Assembly (NCBI RefSeq): GCF_000178475.1
Contig: NZ_ADNY01000013.1
Span: 1-64,000, forward strand
Source of the DNA: Lactobacillus amylolyticus DSM 11664
Lineage (GTDB): Bacteria > Bacillota > Bacilli > Lactobacillales > Lactobacillaceae
DNA: 64,000 nt
Reading direction: 5' to 3'
Notes under the pieces: model-generated
What the model was told of the DNA's origin: nothing
The model's database searches: none
What the model saw: the letters and a program-made list of their open reading frames with translations, nothing else
Part shown: positions 43,765-52,549 of the stretch, piece by piece
Numbering within the stretch: the stretch's first letter is position 1
Layout of the letters: every line of letters starts with the position of its first letter
Position numbers and translations under genes: made by a program

Positions 43765-45746
43765 TTAGTTACCTTTTCGTTCAAAATTGTTTTACCATCC
43801 CGAATTACTTTTAATTGGCCTGAACCATCTTTAAGTGAGAATGGTATTGAAAAGCTCATATCATGTTTAATGTAAAGATCACGATAAATATTGCCTAGCG
43901 AATGATCATCATCTTTAATATAAATCTGGACATGGTTGCCTTCGCTTTCTTGACTTTTGCTATCGCTTGGTTGCGGAGCAACATAGTCAACCGTGAAGTT
44001 CTTAGTAATATTTACGGTCTTTTCTTCACTTTCTTTGGCACCCTTTGATACTTTGATTGTGACTGTTGAACCACGTTCCACCTTAGTTCCAGCAGCAGGT
44101 TGCGTAGAAATAACCATGCCCTTATCAATAGTATCGGAGTATTCTTCATTTATTTGCAAGGTAAGACCATTATCCTTTGCATAATCCTGAGCACTTGTTA
44201 ATGAATAGTTCTTTAAATTCTTAAGCGTAATCATCGTGCTCTTCGGCTTTTGCAGTTTTCCTTGAGAAACAAATAAAGTAATTGTTGTTTGTTTTGGCTT
44301 TACTTGAACTCCTGCAGCAACACTCTGTGAAATCACATTGCCACTGTCTACGTCAGAAGAGTATTGATTTTCTCGAATCACATCAAAGCCCAATTTTTCT
44401 AGTTTTTGTGCAGCCTTGTCGTAATCCATATTTACAACATTAGGTACTTTGACCATCCCTGCACCACTAGAAACAATTAAGTCGATGCTCTTGCCTTTAG
44501 CAACTGAATCACCTGCTGATGGAGTTGTTTCAATCACTTTACCAGCATCAATGCTGTCAGAATGTTGTCTCTTCACTGTTCCAACGCGTAGGCCAGCATT
44601 TTCAATTTTGATTTTTGCTTTGCCTTCAGCGACATTTGTCACATCAGGCACATAAATTTTTTGTTGAGCATTCTTGCCACTAAGTGCAAAAATCATGATA
44701 AAAATAATTAAAAAGGAGGCGATTCCAATAAAAATAAACCACCATTTGTGTTTTTTGACCGTTTGCAAAAAGCCAGGTTTTGTTTCTGCCTTTTGCTTTT
44801 GGTCATCGGTCTTTTTATCCTCATCCTGCTGTTTATCAATTTGAGGCTTAAAGCCAGGAAGGATAATCGTTTCATCATCGCTCATCCCATGATTAGGGAC
44901 AAAGATTGGTTCGTCTTTACGACTGAAGTCTAAACTTGTATCAAGATCAGCTTTCATTTCTTGAGCAGATGCATAACGGTCGCGTGGATCTTTTGCAGTT
45001 GCTTTCAAGACAACATTTTCTAAGGCTTGCGGCACAGCGGGATTCTTTTTTCTGATTGATGGAATCGGTTCTTGTGCATGCTTTAACGCCACCGCAACCA
45101 GCGCATCACCATTAAACGGCACATGTCCGGTAATTAATTCATATAAAATAATTCCTAAGGAATAAATATCTGACTGCTTGGTAACCCATCCACCGCGCGT
45201 TTGCTCTGGAGACGTGTAATGAACTGATCCCATCACCGAATTGGTTTGAGTAACTGAACTTTGATTCAAAGCTACAGCAATTCCGAAGTCTGCGATTTTC
45301 ACGTTGCCGCGTTTATCCATCAAGATATTTTGCGGCTTTAAATCACGGTGAATGATATTATGCTTGTGAGCCAAAGCAACTGCACTCAAAATCTGATCCA
45401 TGATTCTAATAACTTCATGCAGATCCAGCGGGGAATTTTTTTGAATGTATTCTTTTAAATCAGGGCCGTCGACATATTCCATGACCATGTATGGCAAACC
45501 CTGATCATTGCCAACATCGAGAACAGATACAATATTTGGATGGCTTAATTCACTAGTGGCTAAAGCTTCACGTTGAAAACGTGCTTCAGTTTGTGGTTCT
45601 TTTTGCAAATCCAAACGCAAAACTTTAACGGCGACCTTGCGTTGCAAAATAATATCTTTGGCTAAATATACATTAGCCATTCCGCCTTCGCCAAGAGTAT
45701 CGATGATCCGGTAACGTTCACCTAGCAAATAACCTTTATCGATCAT
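43761..45746 (-). CDS. prkC: PASTA-domain Ser/Thr protein kinase
   Basis: Membrane receptor kinase sensing cell-wall fragments or lipid II, controlling growth and division. 661 residues. Kinase domain about 10-270: glycine loop GEGGMANVY, Lys41 in [14 protein letters not shown] at 133-140, DFG at 153-155. An acidic, lysine-rich linker and one membrane helix (about 336-356) follow. Three extracellular PASTA repeats lie at about 366-432, 434-500 and 505-570, then about 90 residues of unrecognised C-terminal domain. Directly after its phosphatase gene (overlap of four bases). Confidence 0.96.
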   Translation of the reverse strand: MIDKGYLLGERYRIIDTLGEGGMANVYLAKDIILQRKVAVKVLRLDLQKEPQTEARFQREALATSELSHPNIVSVLDVGNDQGLPYMVMEYVDGPDLKEYIQKNSPLDLHEVIRIMDQILSAVALAHKHNIIHRDLKPQNILMDKRGNVKIADFGIAVALNQSSVTQTNSVMGSVHYTSPEQTRGGWVTKQSDIYSLGIILYELITGHVPFNGDALVAVALKHAQEPIPSIRKKNPAVPQALENVVLKATAKDPRDRYASAQEMKADLDTSLDFSRKDEPIFVPNHGMSDDETIILPGFKPQIDKQQDEDKKTDDQKQKAETKPGFLQTVKKHKWWFIFIGIASFLIIFIMIFALSGKNAQQKIYVPDVTNVAEGKAKIKIENAGLRVGTVKRQHSDSIDAGKVIETTPSAGDSVAKGKSIDLIVSSGAGMVKVPNVVNMDYDKAAQKLEKLGFDVIRENQYSSDVDSGNVISQSVAAGVQVKPKQTTITLFVSQGKLQKPKSTMITLKNLKNYSLTSAQDYAKDNGLTLQINEEYSDTIDKGMVISTQPAAGTKVERGSTVTIKVSKGAKESEEKTVNITKNFTVDYVAPQPSDSKSQESEGNHVQIYIKDDDHSLGNIYRDLYIKHDMSFSIPFSLKDGSGQLKVIRDGKTILNEKVTK

Positions 45747-46492
45747 TTGCTATCATCCTCCTTGTTGCAAACCAGACAGACAGTGATATTGTCACCACCG
45801 CCTAATCGATTTGCTTCATTGACTAATTTATTGCAGCGATCTTTAAGAGAAAGATCCCTAGTAGCCAAAATTTGCTGAATTTGAGGGTCACTCAACGAAT
45901 TGGTCAAGCCATCCGTGCAAAGCAAAATTGTGTCGTTTTCATTCAGCTCAATCGTGTCAAATTCTGGATCAATCGTGCTGGATACGCCTAAAGCCTGAGT
46001 AATAATATTCTTTTGCGGATGATGCTTAGCTTGTTCCTTCGTAATTTGACCCATTTTAACGAGTTCGTTGACCAAGGAATGATCTTCGGTCAATTGAATA
46101 AACTTGCCATCAGCATAGCTGTATGCCCGTGAATCACCCAAGTGAGCGATTAAAGCACTATCAGCAAACGCAAAAGCCAAAACAATAGTAGTACCCATCC
46201 CATTTAAATCTGGAAAACGCTCAGCGGTCTTTAAAATCGTTTCATTTTCTGAATTTAATTGAACTTCAAGCCATTTATGGGCGATTGCGGGCGTAGTAAA
46301 ATCAGTCATCTGAAAATTATGTCCCAAATGACTAACGGCCATCGTCGAGGCTACATCCCCACCTTGATGACCACCCATGCCATCGCAAACGATCGCTAAA
46401 GTAATATCACTTTTATTCTTAAAAACTCGTACAAAATCTTGATTGCTTTTTCGTATTCTACCAATACTTGAAGCATAAGCTGTCTGAATCAA
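45743..46492 (-). CDS. stp: PP2C-type protein phosphatase (partner of PrkC)
   Basis: Dephosphorylates PrkC and its substrates. 249 residues. PPM motifs: SNQDFVRVF (about 17-25), VCDGMGGHQGGDVAS (about 37-51), GTTIVLA, AHLGDSRAY (about 117-125), LCTDGLTNSLSD (about 191-202) and GGGDNITVCLV, which together supply the metal-binding aspartates. No regulatory domain. Ends within the prkC start. Confidence 0.96.
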   Translation of the reverse strand: MIQTAYASSIGRIRKSNQDFVRVFKNKSDITLAIVCDGMGGHQGGDVASTMAVSHLGHNFQMTDFTTPAIAHKWLEVQLNSENETILKTAERFPDLNGMGTTIVLAFAFADSALIAHLGDSRAYSYADGKFIQLTEDHSLVNELVKMGQITKEQAKHHPQKNIITQALGVSSTIDPEFDTIELNENDTILLCTDGLTNSLSDPQIQQILATRDLSLKDRCNKLVNEANRLGGGDNITVCLVCNKEDDSK

Positions 46493-46495
46493 AAT

Positions 46496-47839
46496 CTAAC
46501 CTCGTAATTTTAACTTAGCAATAAAGAAACCATCACTGCCATATTCATCAGGCAGAATTTTCAGCATTCCTGTTTTACTGCTAATTTTTTCTAACTTAAA
46601 AGGCTGTAACGCAAAATCAGGATGGGCTGCCAAGAACTTGCGTATTACATCCTCATCTTCTTCTTTAGAAATCGTGCAGGTTGAATAAATCAGCTCTCCG
46701 TCATTCTCAAGAAGACAACTTACATGATTAAGAATCGCCAACTGAATTTTGGCTAAACTAAATAAATCATTTTTACTCTTAGTGTACCTAATCTCAGGTT
46801 TGCGGCGCAATAACCCTAAACCTGAACAGGGTGCATCTACTAATATTTTAGCAAATTGCTGCTTAGAAAAGTAATCATCAGCCTTTCGTGCGTCAATTGC
46901 CACAGTTTTTACTTTATCGGCAACATTCATTCTTTTAGTATTCTGCTGCACTAAGCGCAATTTTTTATCATGGATATCTAAGGCAGTCACTTCGCCCGTT
47001 TGAAGGTGTTCCGCAATCTGTACTGTTTTTCCTCCTGGAGCGCTGCAAGCATCCAAAACTTTCTCATTGCCCTTAAAATCAAATGCGTCTACTACAAGAC
47101 TAGCTGCTTCATCCTGGATGGTCAACTTTCCTTGTTTGAACAAAGAAGAAGATGCAATTCCACCATGAACCAGAATTGCAACATTAGCTGCTAATTTAGA
47201 AGGCGTTGGTTCATAGCCTGCCTGTTTTAAAGCAGCTACAGTTTTTTCTTCATCTTGCAGAATAGATAAGCGAACGCTATTTTTAGCCGTTTCATTATAG
47301 CTTGCTAGAATTTTCTCTGTTCGTGCTTCTCCCCAGAGTGAAATAAAATATTCAACAAGCCAGCGAGGGAAACTCTCCTTAACGCTCAAATAATTAACCA
47401 GGTCGTTTTTATCAGGAAGAATCGGTCCGCGACGTGTCAGAGAACGCAAAATTCCGTTGACTAGACGAAAACCGGATGAATGCTTTTTGCCAAATTGCTT
47501 CGCCAACTTATTAGCTTCATCCAGAACTGCACGATTTGGCACTTTATCCAAAAAAAGAATTTGGTATGCCGACATTAAAAGCAAAGGTTTTAAATATTTT
47601 TCTGTAATTTTGCTTTTAATCAAATCATGAAGCTGATATTCAAGATAGATTTTATATTGAATTGTTCCATAAACTATCTTAGTTGCAAGATTCTGATCAG
47701 CCACAGACAGATTGCTGTGTTTTAAATTATTGTTCAAACTAATATTTGAATACGAACCATTCTCTAAAACTCGAATTAAAGTTTCTAATGCGATAGCACG
47801 TGCACTCTTAGTCGTCGACAATTTTTTCTCCCGGAGCAT
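46496..47839 (-). CDS. rsmB: 16S rRNA (cytosine-C5) methyltransferase RsmB
   Basis: Makes m5C967 in 16S rRNA. About 447 residues. N-terminal NusB-like RNA-binding domain (about 10-140) and SAM domain with LDACSAPGGKTVQIAE (about 260-275), VDAPCSGLGLLRRKPEIR (about 335-352) and the catalytic Cys motif YSTCTISKEEDE (about 388-399). The start is ambiguous: the ATG at 47839 has AAAGGAAG but overlaps fmt by 32 bases, while a TTG at 47821 has GGGAG six bases upstream and overlaps by 14. Either way it is coupled to fmt. Confidence 0.95.
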   Translation of the reverse strand: MLREKKLSTTKSARAIALETLIRVLENGSYSNISLNNNLKHSNLSVADQNLATKIVYGTIQYKIYLEYQLHDLIKSKITEKYLKPLLLMSAYQILFLDKVPNRAVLDEANKLAKQFGKKHSSGFRLVNGILRSLTRRGPILPDKNDLVNYLSVKESFPRWLVEYFISLWGEARTEKILASYNETAKNSVRLSILQDEEKTVAALKQAGYEPTPSKLAANVAILVHGGIASSSLFKQGKLTIQDEAASLVVDAFDFKGNEKVLDACSAPGGKTVQIAEHLQTGEVTALDIHDKKLRLVQQNTKRMNVADKVKTVAIDARKADDYFSKQQFAKILVDAPCSGLGLLRRKPEIRYTKSKNDLFSLAKIQLAILNHVSCLLENDGELIYSTCTISKEEDEDVIRKFLAAHPDFALQPFKLEKISSKTGMLKILPDEYGSDGFFIAKLKLRG

Positions 47840-48752
47840 ACTTCTTTCCTTGACCGTTCAAGAAATTCTTAACTTCCATTTTCTTCTTGCCAGCTGGCTG
47901 CAATTCCAATAAATTCAAAACGGAATTATCAGCAAAACTAAGTGCAAACCGCTTTTTATTGTCAACAACGCAGCCTGCTTCTAAACTGCTGGAATCTTCT
48001 GCTACTTCAGCCTTCCAGACCTTTAATCTTTTTCCTTCGACCATCAAATAAGCACCAGGATCTGGATTAAGGGCACGAATAAGGTTGTTGGCCTCTGAAG
48101 CTGTCATTTCGGTAGTAATTTTTTCTTGCTCTTTCTTAATATTCGGTGAAAAAACTACTTTTTCAGGATCTTGTGGCGTCTTTACTACCGTACCATCAGC
48201 AATTTTTGGCAAAGTTTCCAGCAATAAATCGCGTCCTAAATAGGATAATTTTTCAAAAACAGTACCCGCATTATCATCAGGTTCAATCTTAAGAGCCTTT
48301 TGCGCATATATATCGCCGGCATCCATCTTTTTAACCATTTCCATGATTGTAATGCCTGTTTCTTTATCGCCATTTAATAGCGCATATTGAATTGGTGCAC
48401 CACCGCGATATTTTGGCAATAAAGAGCCATGAACGTTAACAGCCGCAATCTTTACAGAATTCAAAAATTTCGTTGGTAAAAACTGACCATAAGCAGCCGT
48501 TACGATGAAGTCAGCATGCATGTCAATTAATTCTGCCATCTCTGGTGAGCCGGAGAGCTTAATTGGTTGATAAACAGGAATATCGTGAGCTTCAGCGGCA
48601 ATTTTGGCTGGTGTCTTAGTAATCTTTTGCTTACGTCCTACCTTCTTATCAGGTTGAGTCACTACCGCTTTAATCTCATAGCCTTTATTAATTAACCCTT
48701 CTAACACAGGAACTGAAAATTGGGGTGTGCCCATGAAAATAATTGACTGCAT
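47808..48752 (-). CDS. fmt: Methionyl-tRNA formyltransferase
   Basis: Formylates initiator Met-tRNA with 10-formyl-THF, made via FolD (encoded at 57509). 314 residues from ATG at 48752, six bases after AAGGAGG; an ATG two codons earlier abuts that site and is less likely. N-terminal IIFMGTPQFSVPVLEGL, folate-domain HGSLLPKYRGGAPIQYALL (about 108-126; catalytic Asn/His/Asp region) and a C-terminal OB domain from about 205. Confidence 0.97.
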   Translation of the reverse strand: MQSIIFMGTPQFSVPVLEGLINKGYEIKAVVTQPDKKVGRKQKITKTPAKIAAEAHDIPVYQPIKLSGSPEMAELIDMHADFIVTAAYGQFLPTKFLNSVKIAAVNVHGSLLPKYRGGAPIQYALLNGDKETGITIMEMVKKMDAGDIYAQKALKIEPDDNAGTVFEKLSYLGRDLLLETLPKIADGTVVKTPQDPEKVVFSPNIKKEQEKITTEMTASEANNLIRALNPDPGAYLMVEGKRLKVWKAEVAEDSSSLEAGCVVDNKKRFALSFADNSVLNLLELQPAGKKKMEVKNFLNGQGKKYAPGEKIVDD

Positions 48753-48763
48753 TTGCATCCTCC

Positions 48764-51160
48764 TTAAATAATTCGTTCTGGTTCGTTATCAATATATACA
48801 TTCAAACCATACTTTTTAACTTCTTGTGCGGAATCCTGAATATGGTGCAATATCGCATTAAGTTCTGTTTCTTTTTTATATTTTACCAGTATTTGATAAT
48901 AATATTGATTTTTTAGACGAGAAATTGCGCTTGGTGTTGGTCCCAAGATAATTGTTTCTGGATGAAGTCGTCCTTGCAATTGACGTTTTATATTAAAAGC
49001 TTCTCTAGCCGCATTTTGCTCCTTTTTTGAAGCTACTGAAATTAAAACGGTATAGAAATATGGCGGATAATTTCCAGCATGACGCATGCGCATTTCATAA
49101 GTATAAAAACGTTCATAGTCCTGAGTTTGTGCAAGCTTGATTGCATAATGATCCGGATTATAGGTCTGAATAATTACTTCTCCTCTTTTCTCTGCTCGAC
49201 CAGCACGCCCCGCTACTTGCGTCAATAATTCAAACGTCCTTTCCGAAGCATTATAGTCCGGCAGCCAAAGCCCTGTATCAGCATTGATGACGCCAACAAG
49301 AGTAACATTTGGAAAATCCAGTCCCTTTGCAATCATCTGTGTTCCCAACAAAATATCAGCTTCATGATCGCCAAAGGCATCCAAAATACGCTTATAACTA
49401 CCCTTGCGTCTAGTGGTATCAACATCCATTCGCAAAATTCGCGCACCTGGCAACAATTCTGTCAATTCTTCCTGAACTTTTTGTGTGCCTGTTCCTAAAA
49501 AACGAATTTGTGAACTTTGACAGTTGGGGCAACGTTGCGGAATTTTTTCCGTATAGCCGCAGTAGTGGCACTGCATCATACCGGTATCTTTATGCATAGT
49601 CAAAGATAAATCACAATTAGGACATTTCATGACATAACCACATTCTCGGCAAAGCATGAAATTGGCAAAACCACGCCTGTTAAGCATAAGAATAATTTGC
49701 TCTTTGTTTTCTAATTTCTTTTTTATCGCGTCTACTAATTCAACCGATAAGTCAAACTGTCCTCCAGCAAATTCAACATGCTTTAGATCAATTAAATTAA
49801 CTTCTGGCAGTTTCTTTTGATTTGCTCTTTTAGTCAGTCTAAGCAATTGATAGACGCCTTTTTGTGCTCGAGCACGACTATATAGAGATGGTGTCGCACT
49901 ACCCAAAACTAAAGGACAATTATTGAACTGACTGCGATAAATAGCCACATCTCTAGCTTGATAGCGCGGATTTTTATCCTCTTGTTTATAAGTAGCCTCA
50001 TGCTCTTCATCAATTACGATCAAACCGATATTTTTCAAAGGTGCAAAAACGGCACTTCTGGCACCAACAACGACTCTTACTTCACCACGCCGAATTTTGC
50101 GCCATTCATCATAAAATTCACCATTAGATAAACCACTATGCAAAACGGCAATTTTTTCGCCAAAACGCGTTTTAACCTGCCGCACCATCTGCGGGGTCAA
50201 AGAAATTTCCGGCACCAGCATCAATGCGTTTCTGCCTTTTGCTAAAGCCTTACTGATAGCATACAAATAAACTTCGGTTTTCCCGCTACCAGTAATACCT
50301 TCAAGCAAAAATTTTTTGGCCTCTTTTTTATCAATCGAGGAATAAATTTGCGCTAAAGCATTTTCCTGTTCATCGTTTAAAATGATTTTTTTGCTGCTTT
50401 TTTCATCAAAACCAGCCAATGGATTACGATAAACTTCAACGCTGCTTTTCTTAAGCCAGCCCTTTTTTACTGCTGCGTTAAGCGTTGCTGTTGAAATCGT
50501 TAATTTCTTTTCTAAAACAGACTGCTTTTTGGGATAATCTTCTGCATGTTGAAGCAAATCTTGAATTAGTTTTCTCTGATTAACAGCGTTTGAGCGCAAA
50601 GAATCGTAAATCTTTTGGTATTCTGCAGCTGCTAAAGTTAAAGAATACTGATTCTCCGTCTTTTTCTTTGCCCTATTTTCAACTACATATTCAATTTTTG
50701 CTTCATTATTCCGCAATAAATTACGCGCTAAAGCAATCTGTTTAACATCTGTCATCTCGTTTAAATCAACTGGATCGCCTTGAAAGAGCGGCAGTTTTTT
50801 TGCGTCAGCAGAAATTGGCGTCAAAAGTTTGCGGTAATTAGCCCGCATTACTCTCGGCAGCATTGCTTTTAAAATAGTAATTCGATACGAAAAGACTTTA
50901 TTAGCCAATGCCGCTGATAAAGAAACAAGTTCTGGCGTCAATGGCGGCATCTCATCTACAACAAGAAGCAGATCCTTCAATTCGCCTTGATACTCGCTTT
51001 TTTCACTTAAGCCCACAACAAAGCCTTGCAACTTGCGGGGCCCAAAGGGTACAAACACGCGAGAACCAATTTCAACATCTTTTAGCTGATCTGGTACATG
51101 ATATTCAAAAATGTGATCTGTCTGCTTTGCAGCTATATCTACAATTACTTGGGCTATCAT
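48764..51160 (-). CDS. priA: Primosomal protein N' (replication restart helicase PriA)
   Basis: Rebuilds replication forks. 798 residues. 3'-DNA-binding domain (about 1-105), winged-helix region, helicase core with Walker A GITGSGKTE (about 289-297), DEEH box near 378, and two interrupted Cys4 zinc sites between about 505 and 550 (CRECGYVMKCPNC and CHYCG ... CPNC). QVAGRAGRAEKRGEV motif VI at about 640-654. Eleven to twelve bases before fmt. Confidence 0.97.
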   Translation of the reverse strand: MIAQVIVDIAAKQTDHIFEYHVPDQLKDVEIGSRVFVPFGPRKLQGFVVGLSEKSEYQGELKDLLLVVDEMPPLTPELVSLSAALANKVFSYRITILKAMLPRVMRANYRKLLTPISADAKKLPLFQGDPVDLNEMTDVKQIALARNLLRNNEAKIEYVVENRAKKKTENQYSLTLAAAEYQKIYDSLRSNAVNQRKLIQDLLQHAEDYPKKQSVLEKKLTISTATLNAAVKKGWLKKSSVEVYRNPLAGFDEKSSKKIILNDEQENALAQIYSSIDKKEAKKFLLEGITGSGKTEVYLYAISKALAKGRNALMLVPEISLTPQMVRQVKTRFGEKIAVLHSGLSNGEFYDEWRKIRRGEVRVVVGARSAVFAPLKNIGLIVIDEEHEATYKQEDKNPRYQARDVAIYRSQFNNCPLVLGSATPSLYSRARAQKGVYQLLRLTKRANQKKLPEVNLIDLKHVEFAGGQFDLSVELVDAIKKKLENKEQIILMLNRRGFANFMLCRECGYVMKCPNCDLSLTMHKDTGMMQCHYCGYTEKIPQRCPNCQSSQIRFLGTGTQKVQEELTELLPGARILRMDVDTTRRKGSYKRILDAFGDHEADILLGTQMIAKGLDFPNVTLVGVINADTGLWLPDYNASERTFELLTQVAGRAGRAEKRGEVIIQTYNPDHYAIKLAQTQDYERFYTYEMRMRHAGNYPPYFYTVLISVASKKEQNAAREAFNIKRQLQGRLHPETIILGPTPSAISRLKNQYYYQILVKYKKETELNAILHHIQDSAQEVKKYGLNVYIDNEPERII

Positions 51161-51180
51161 TCTATCACCTTACAAAAAAA

Positions 51181-51204
51181 GACCCCCATCTTGAGATGGA
51201 GGTC
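51181..51204 (-). terminator. Terminator between rpoZ and priA
   Basis: GACCCCCATC pairs with GATGGAGGTC (one mismatch, four-base loop), then seven T on the minus strand, right after the rpoZ stop codon and before priA. It would give gmk-rpoZ a unit of its own, with partial readthrough. Confidence 0.75.
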
Positions 51205-51210
51205 AATTAA

Positions 51211-51435
51211 TTAATCTTCAAGGTTTACTTCTGCATGAGCAGGATCAACTGTAACCTTGCCAGCTACGATTTCCTCAAGTGCCTTACCAACTGCCTTATC
51301 ACATTTAAAACTCTTTAATGTTGGTGGATCACCAGCTTCAAGTTCATGTGCTCTCTTTGCAGCCAAAACTGATAAAGAGTAGCGTGAATCAACGCGTGAA
51401 AGCAACTTATCAATTGATGGGTATGTAATTCTCAT
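51211..51435 (-). CDS. rpoZ: RNA polymerase omega subunit
   Basis: 74 residues, with [30 protein letters not shown] and [16 protein letters not shown], the conserved omega motifs. Assists beta-prime assembly. Two bases after gmk, the usual order, and followed by a hairpin. Confidence 0.96.
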   Translation of the reverse strand: MRITYPSIDKLLSRVDSRYSLSVLAAKRAHELEAGDPPTLKSFKCDKAVGKALEEIVAGKVTVDPAHAEVNLED

Positions 51436-51437
51436 GA

Positions 51438-52052
51438 TTATTCCTCCTCGACCATTTTACGGTAGTCATCAATTACCCGCTTAACACTAACGTGTTCTGC
51501 ATCCACGATTGCCTTGATGTGATCAACAGCATTAGCAACCGTATCATTGACAACAGCATAATCGTAATCTTGCATGACTAAAATTTCTTTTCGAGCCTCA
51601 CGAATTCGACCCATAATTACATCTTCAGATTCTGTACCACGATGCTCTAGGCGCAGATGTAAAGTATGCAAATCCGGTGGCGTCAGAAAGATGAAAACAC
51701 CGTCCGGCATCTTTTCACGAACCGTGCGAGCACCATTTACATCGGTTTCTATTAAAACATCTTTGCCTTCTGCCAGCATTTTCTTTACAGGACCAACAGG
51801 CGTTCCATAATGATGTCCAACGTATTCATTATATTCCAGAAGTTCGCCTTGGTTAATAGCTTCTTGAAAACGCTGCTCACTCACAAAGAAATAGTCTTTA
51901 CCATCAACTTCGCCGGGGCGAGGCTTACGAGTAGTCATTGAAACGGAATATTCAAATGGAAATACTTTATTTTTAACAATTGCATTTTTAACAGTCCCTT
52001 TGCCTACTCCAGAAGGTCCAGAAAGAACAAGTAATAAACCTTTGTGTGCCAT
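51438..52052 (-). CDS. gmk: Guanylate kinase
   Basis: Phosphorylates GMP to GDP. 204 residues from ATG at 52052 ([15 protein letters not shown]), with GGGAG six bases upstream. P-loop GPSGVGKGT (about 12-20), [20 protein letters not shown] (about 37-56) for GMP, and the lid [11 protein letters not shown]. The frame stays open a further 43 codons upstream, through a region of inverted repeats, but lacks conservation. First gene of gmk-rpoZ. Confidence 0.97.
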   Translation of the reverse strand: MAHKGLLLVLSGPSGVGKGTVKNAIVKNKVFPFEYSVSMTTRKPRPGEVDGKDYFFVSEQRFQEAINQGELLEYNEYVGHHYGTPVGPVKKMLAEGKDVLIETDVNGARTVREKMPDGVFIFLTPPDLHTLHLRLEHRGTESEDVIMGRIREARKEILVMQDYDYAVVNDTVANAVDHIKAIVDAEHVSVKRVIDDYRKMVEEE

Positions 52053-52142
52053 GCCAAACTCCCTTTTGCAAAACTTACTAAGTTTATGTTGCACTAAGAA
52101 GCTCTTATTTTCAAGTATTCCTTTCCAGTAAATTTTTTTACC

Positions 52143-52191
52143 CAAACACTTGTTTTTGAAAACAAGTGTTTGCATAATCACTTATGCAAAC
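52143..52191. repeat. Two interleaved inverted repeats in the gmk / small-gene divergent region
   Basis: IR1: CAAACACTTGTTTT (52143-52156) and its perfect complement (52159-52172). IR2: GTTTGCATAA (52168-52177) and TTATGCAAAC (52182-52191) with a four-base spacer. The right arm of IR1 and left arm of IR2 share GTTTG, so as RNA only one can form at a time; as DNA they could be adjacent operator sites. They cover the predicted plus-strand promoter of the small gene. Confidence 0.8.
52150..52178 (+). promoter_or_regulatory. Candidate promoter of the 98-residue gene
   Basis: -35 TTGTTT (52150-52155), 17 bases, -10 CATAAT (52173-52178), inside the inverted repeats. Confidence 0.45.
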
Positions 52192-52223
52192 AGCAGTTCG
52201 GGTTTTTAGATAGAGTGAAAAAT

Positions 52224-52520
52224 ATGAATAACTTAGTTGCTAAAATAAAGAGCCCAATTAAACGAGCTTACCATTACTTATCTGAATACGACTTTGATCG
52301 CATGAGCATTGACGGACAAATCGCCGGCAAAATTTTGGCTTATCTCAGCTATGCTATTCTGCATCATGTATTTGTCATGATTACCTATTATGATGGTCAT
52401 ACCGATATCGGACAGATTAGTCGTCGCCTTTCAGCTGGTCGTTTTGTCTTTCTCTGCAGTGATAATAAGATCCTCAAAATTGTTGACCTAGATGATATTT
52501 TTCGAGTTGATTTAACATAA
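52224..52520 (+). CDS. Small unknown protein, 98 residues
   Basis: A plus-strand gene between gmk and recN. ATG at 52224 (MNNLVAKIKSPIKRAYHYL) has AGAGTG five bases upstream; an upstream extension to 52170 would pass through the palindrome region. The protein is soluble and slightly basic. Its second half (about 55-98: ITYYDGHTDIGQISRRLSA, then KILKIVDLDDIFRVDL) suggests a small beta barrel loosely like YolD-type proteins, in which a YxDG turn and a closing D.I.I motif occur. That likeness is only by eye. YolD proteins are often DNA-damage-associated, and recN is convergent here, but no LexA box is visible. Confidence 0.6.
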   Translation: MNNLVAKIKSPIKRAYHYLSEYDFDRMSIDGQIAGKILAYLSYAILHHVFVMITYYDGHTDIGQISRRLSAGRFVFLCSDNKILKIVDLDDIFRVDLT

Positions 52521-52524
52521 AAAA

Positions 52525-52549
52525 GGAATTTGGATTCTCTCCAAACTCC
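52525..52549. terminator. Terminator between recN and the small gene
   Basis: GGAATTTGGA and TCCAAACTCC pair over ten positions (one wobble or mismatch depending on strand) with a five-base loop, flanked by A6 and T6; functional best on the minus strand, for recN. Confidence 0.75.

Noticed and set aside
52053..52181. N-terminal extension of gmk by 43 codons
   Set aside because: The extension crosses the palindrome region, begins with GTG without a ribosome site, and guanylate kinases start at the MAHKG-like position, where GGGAG is present.
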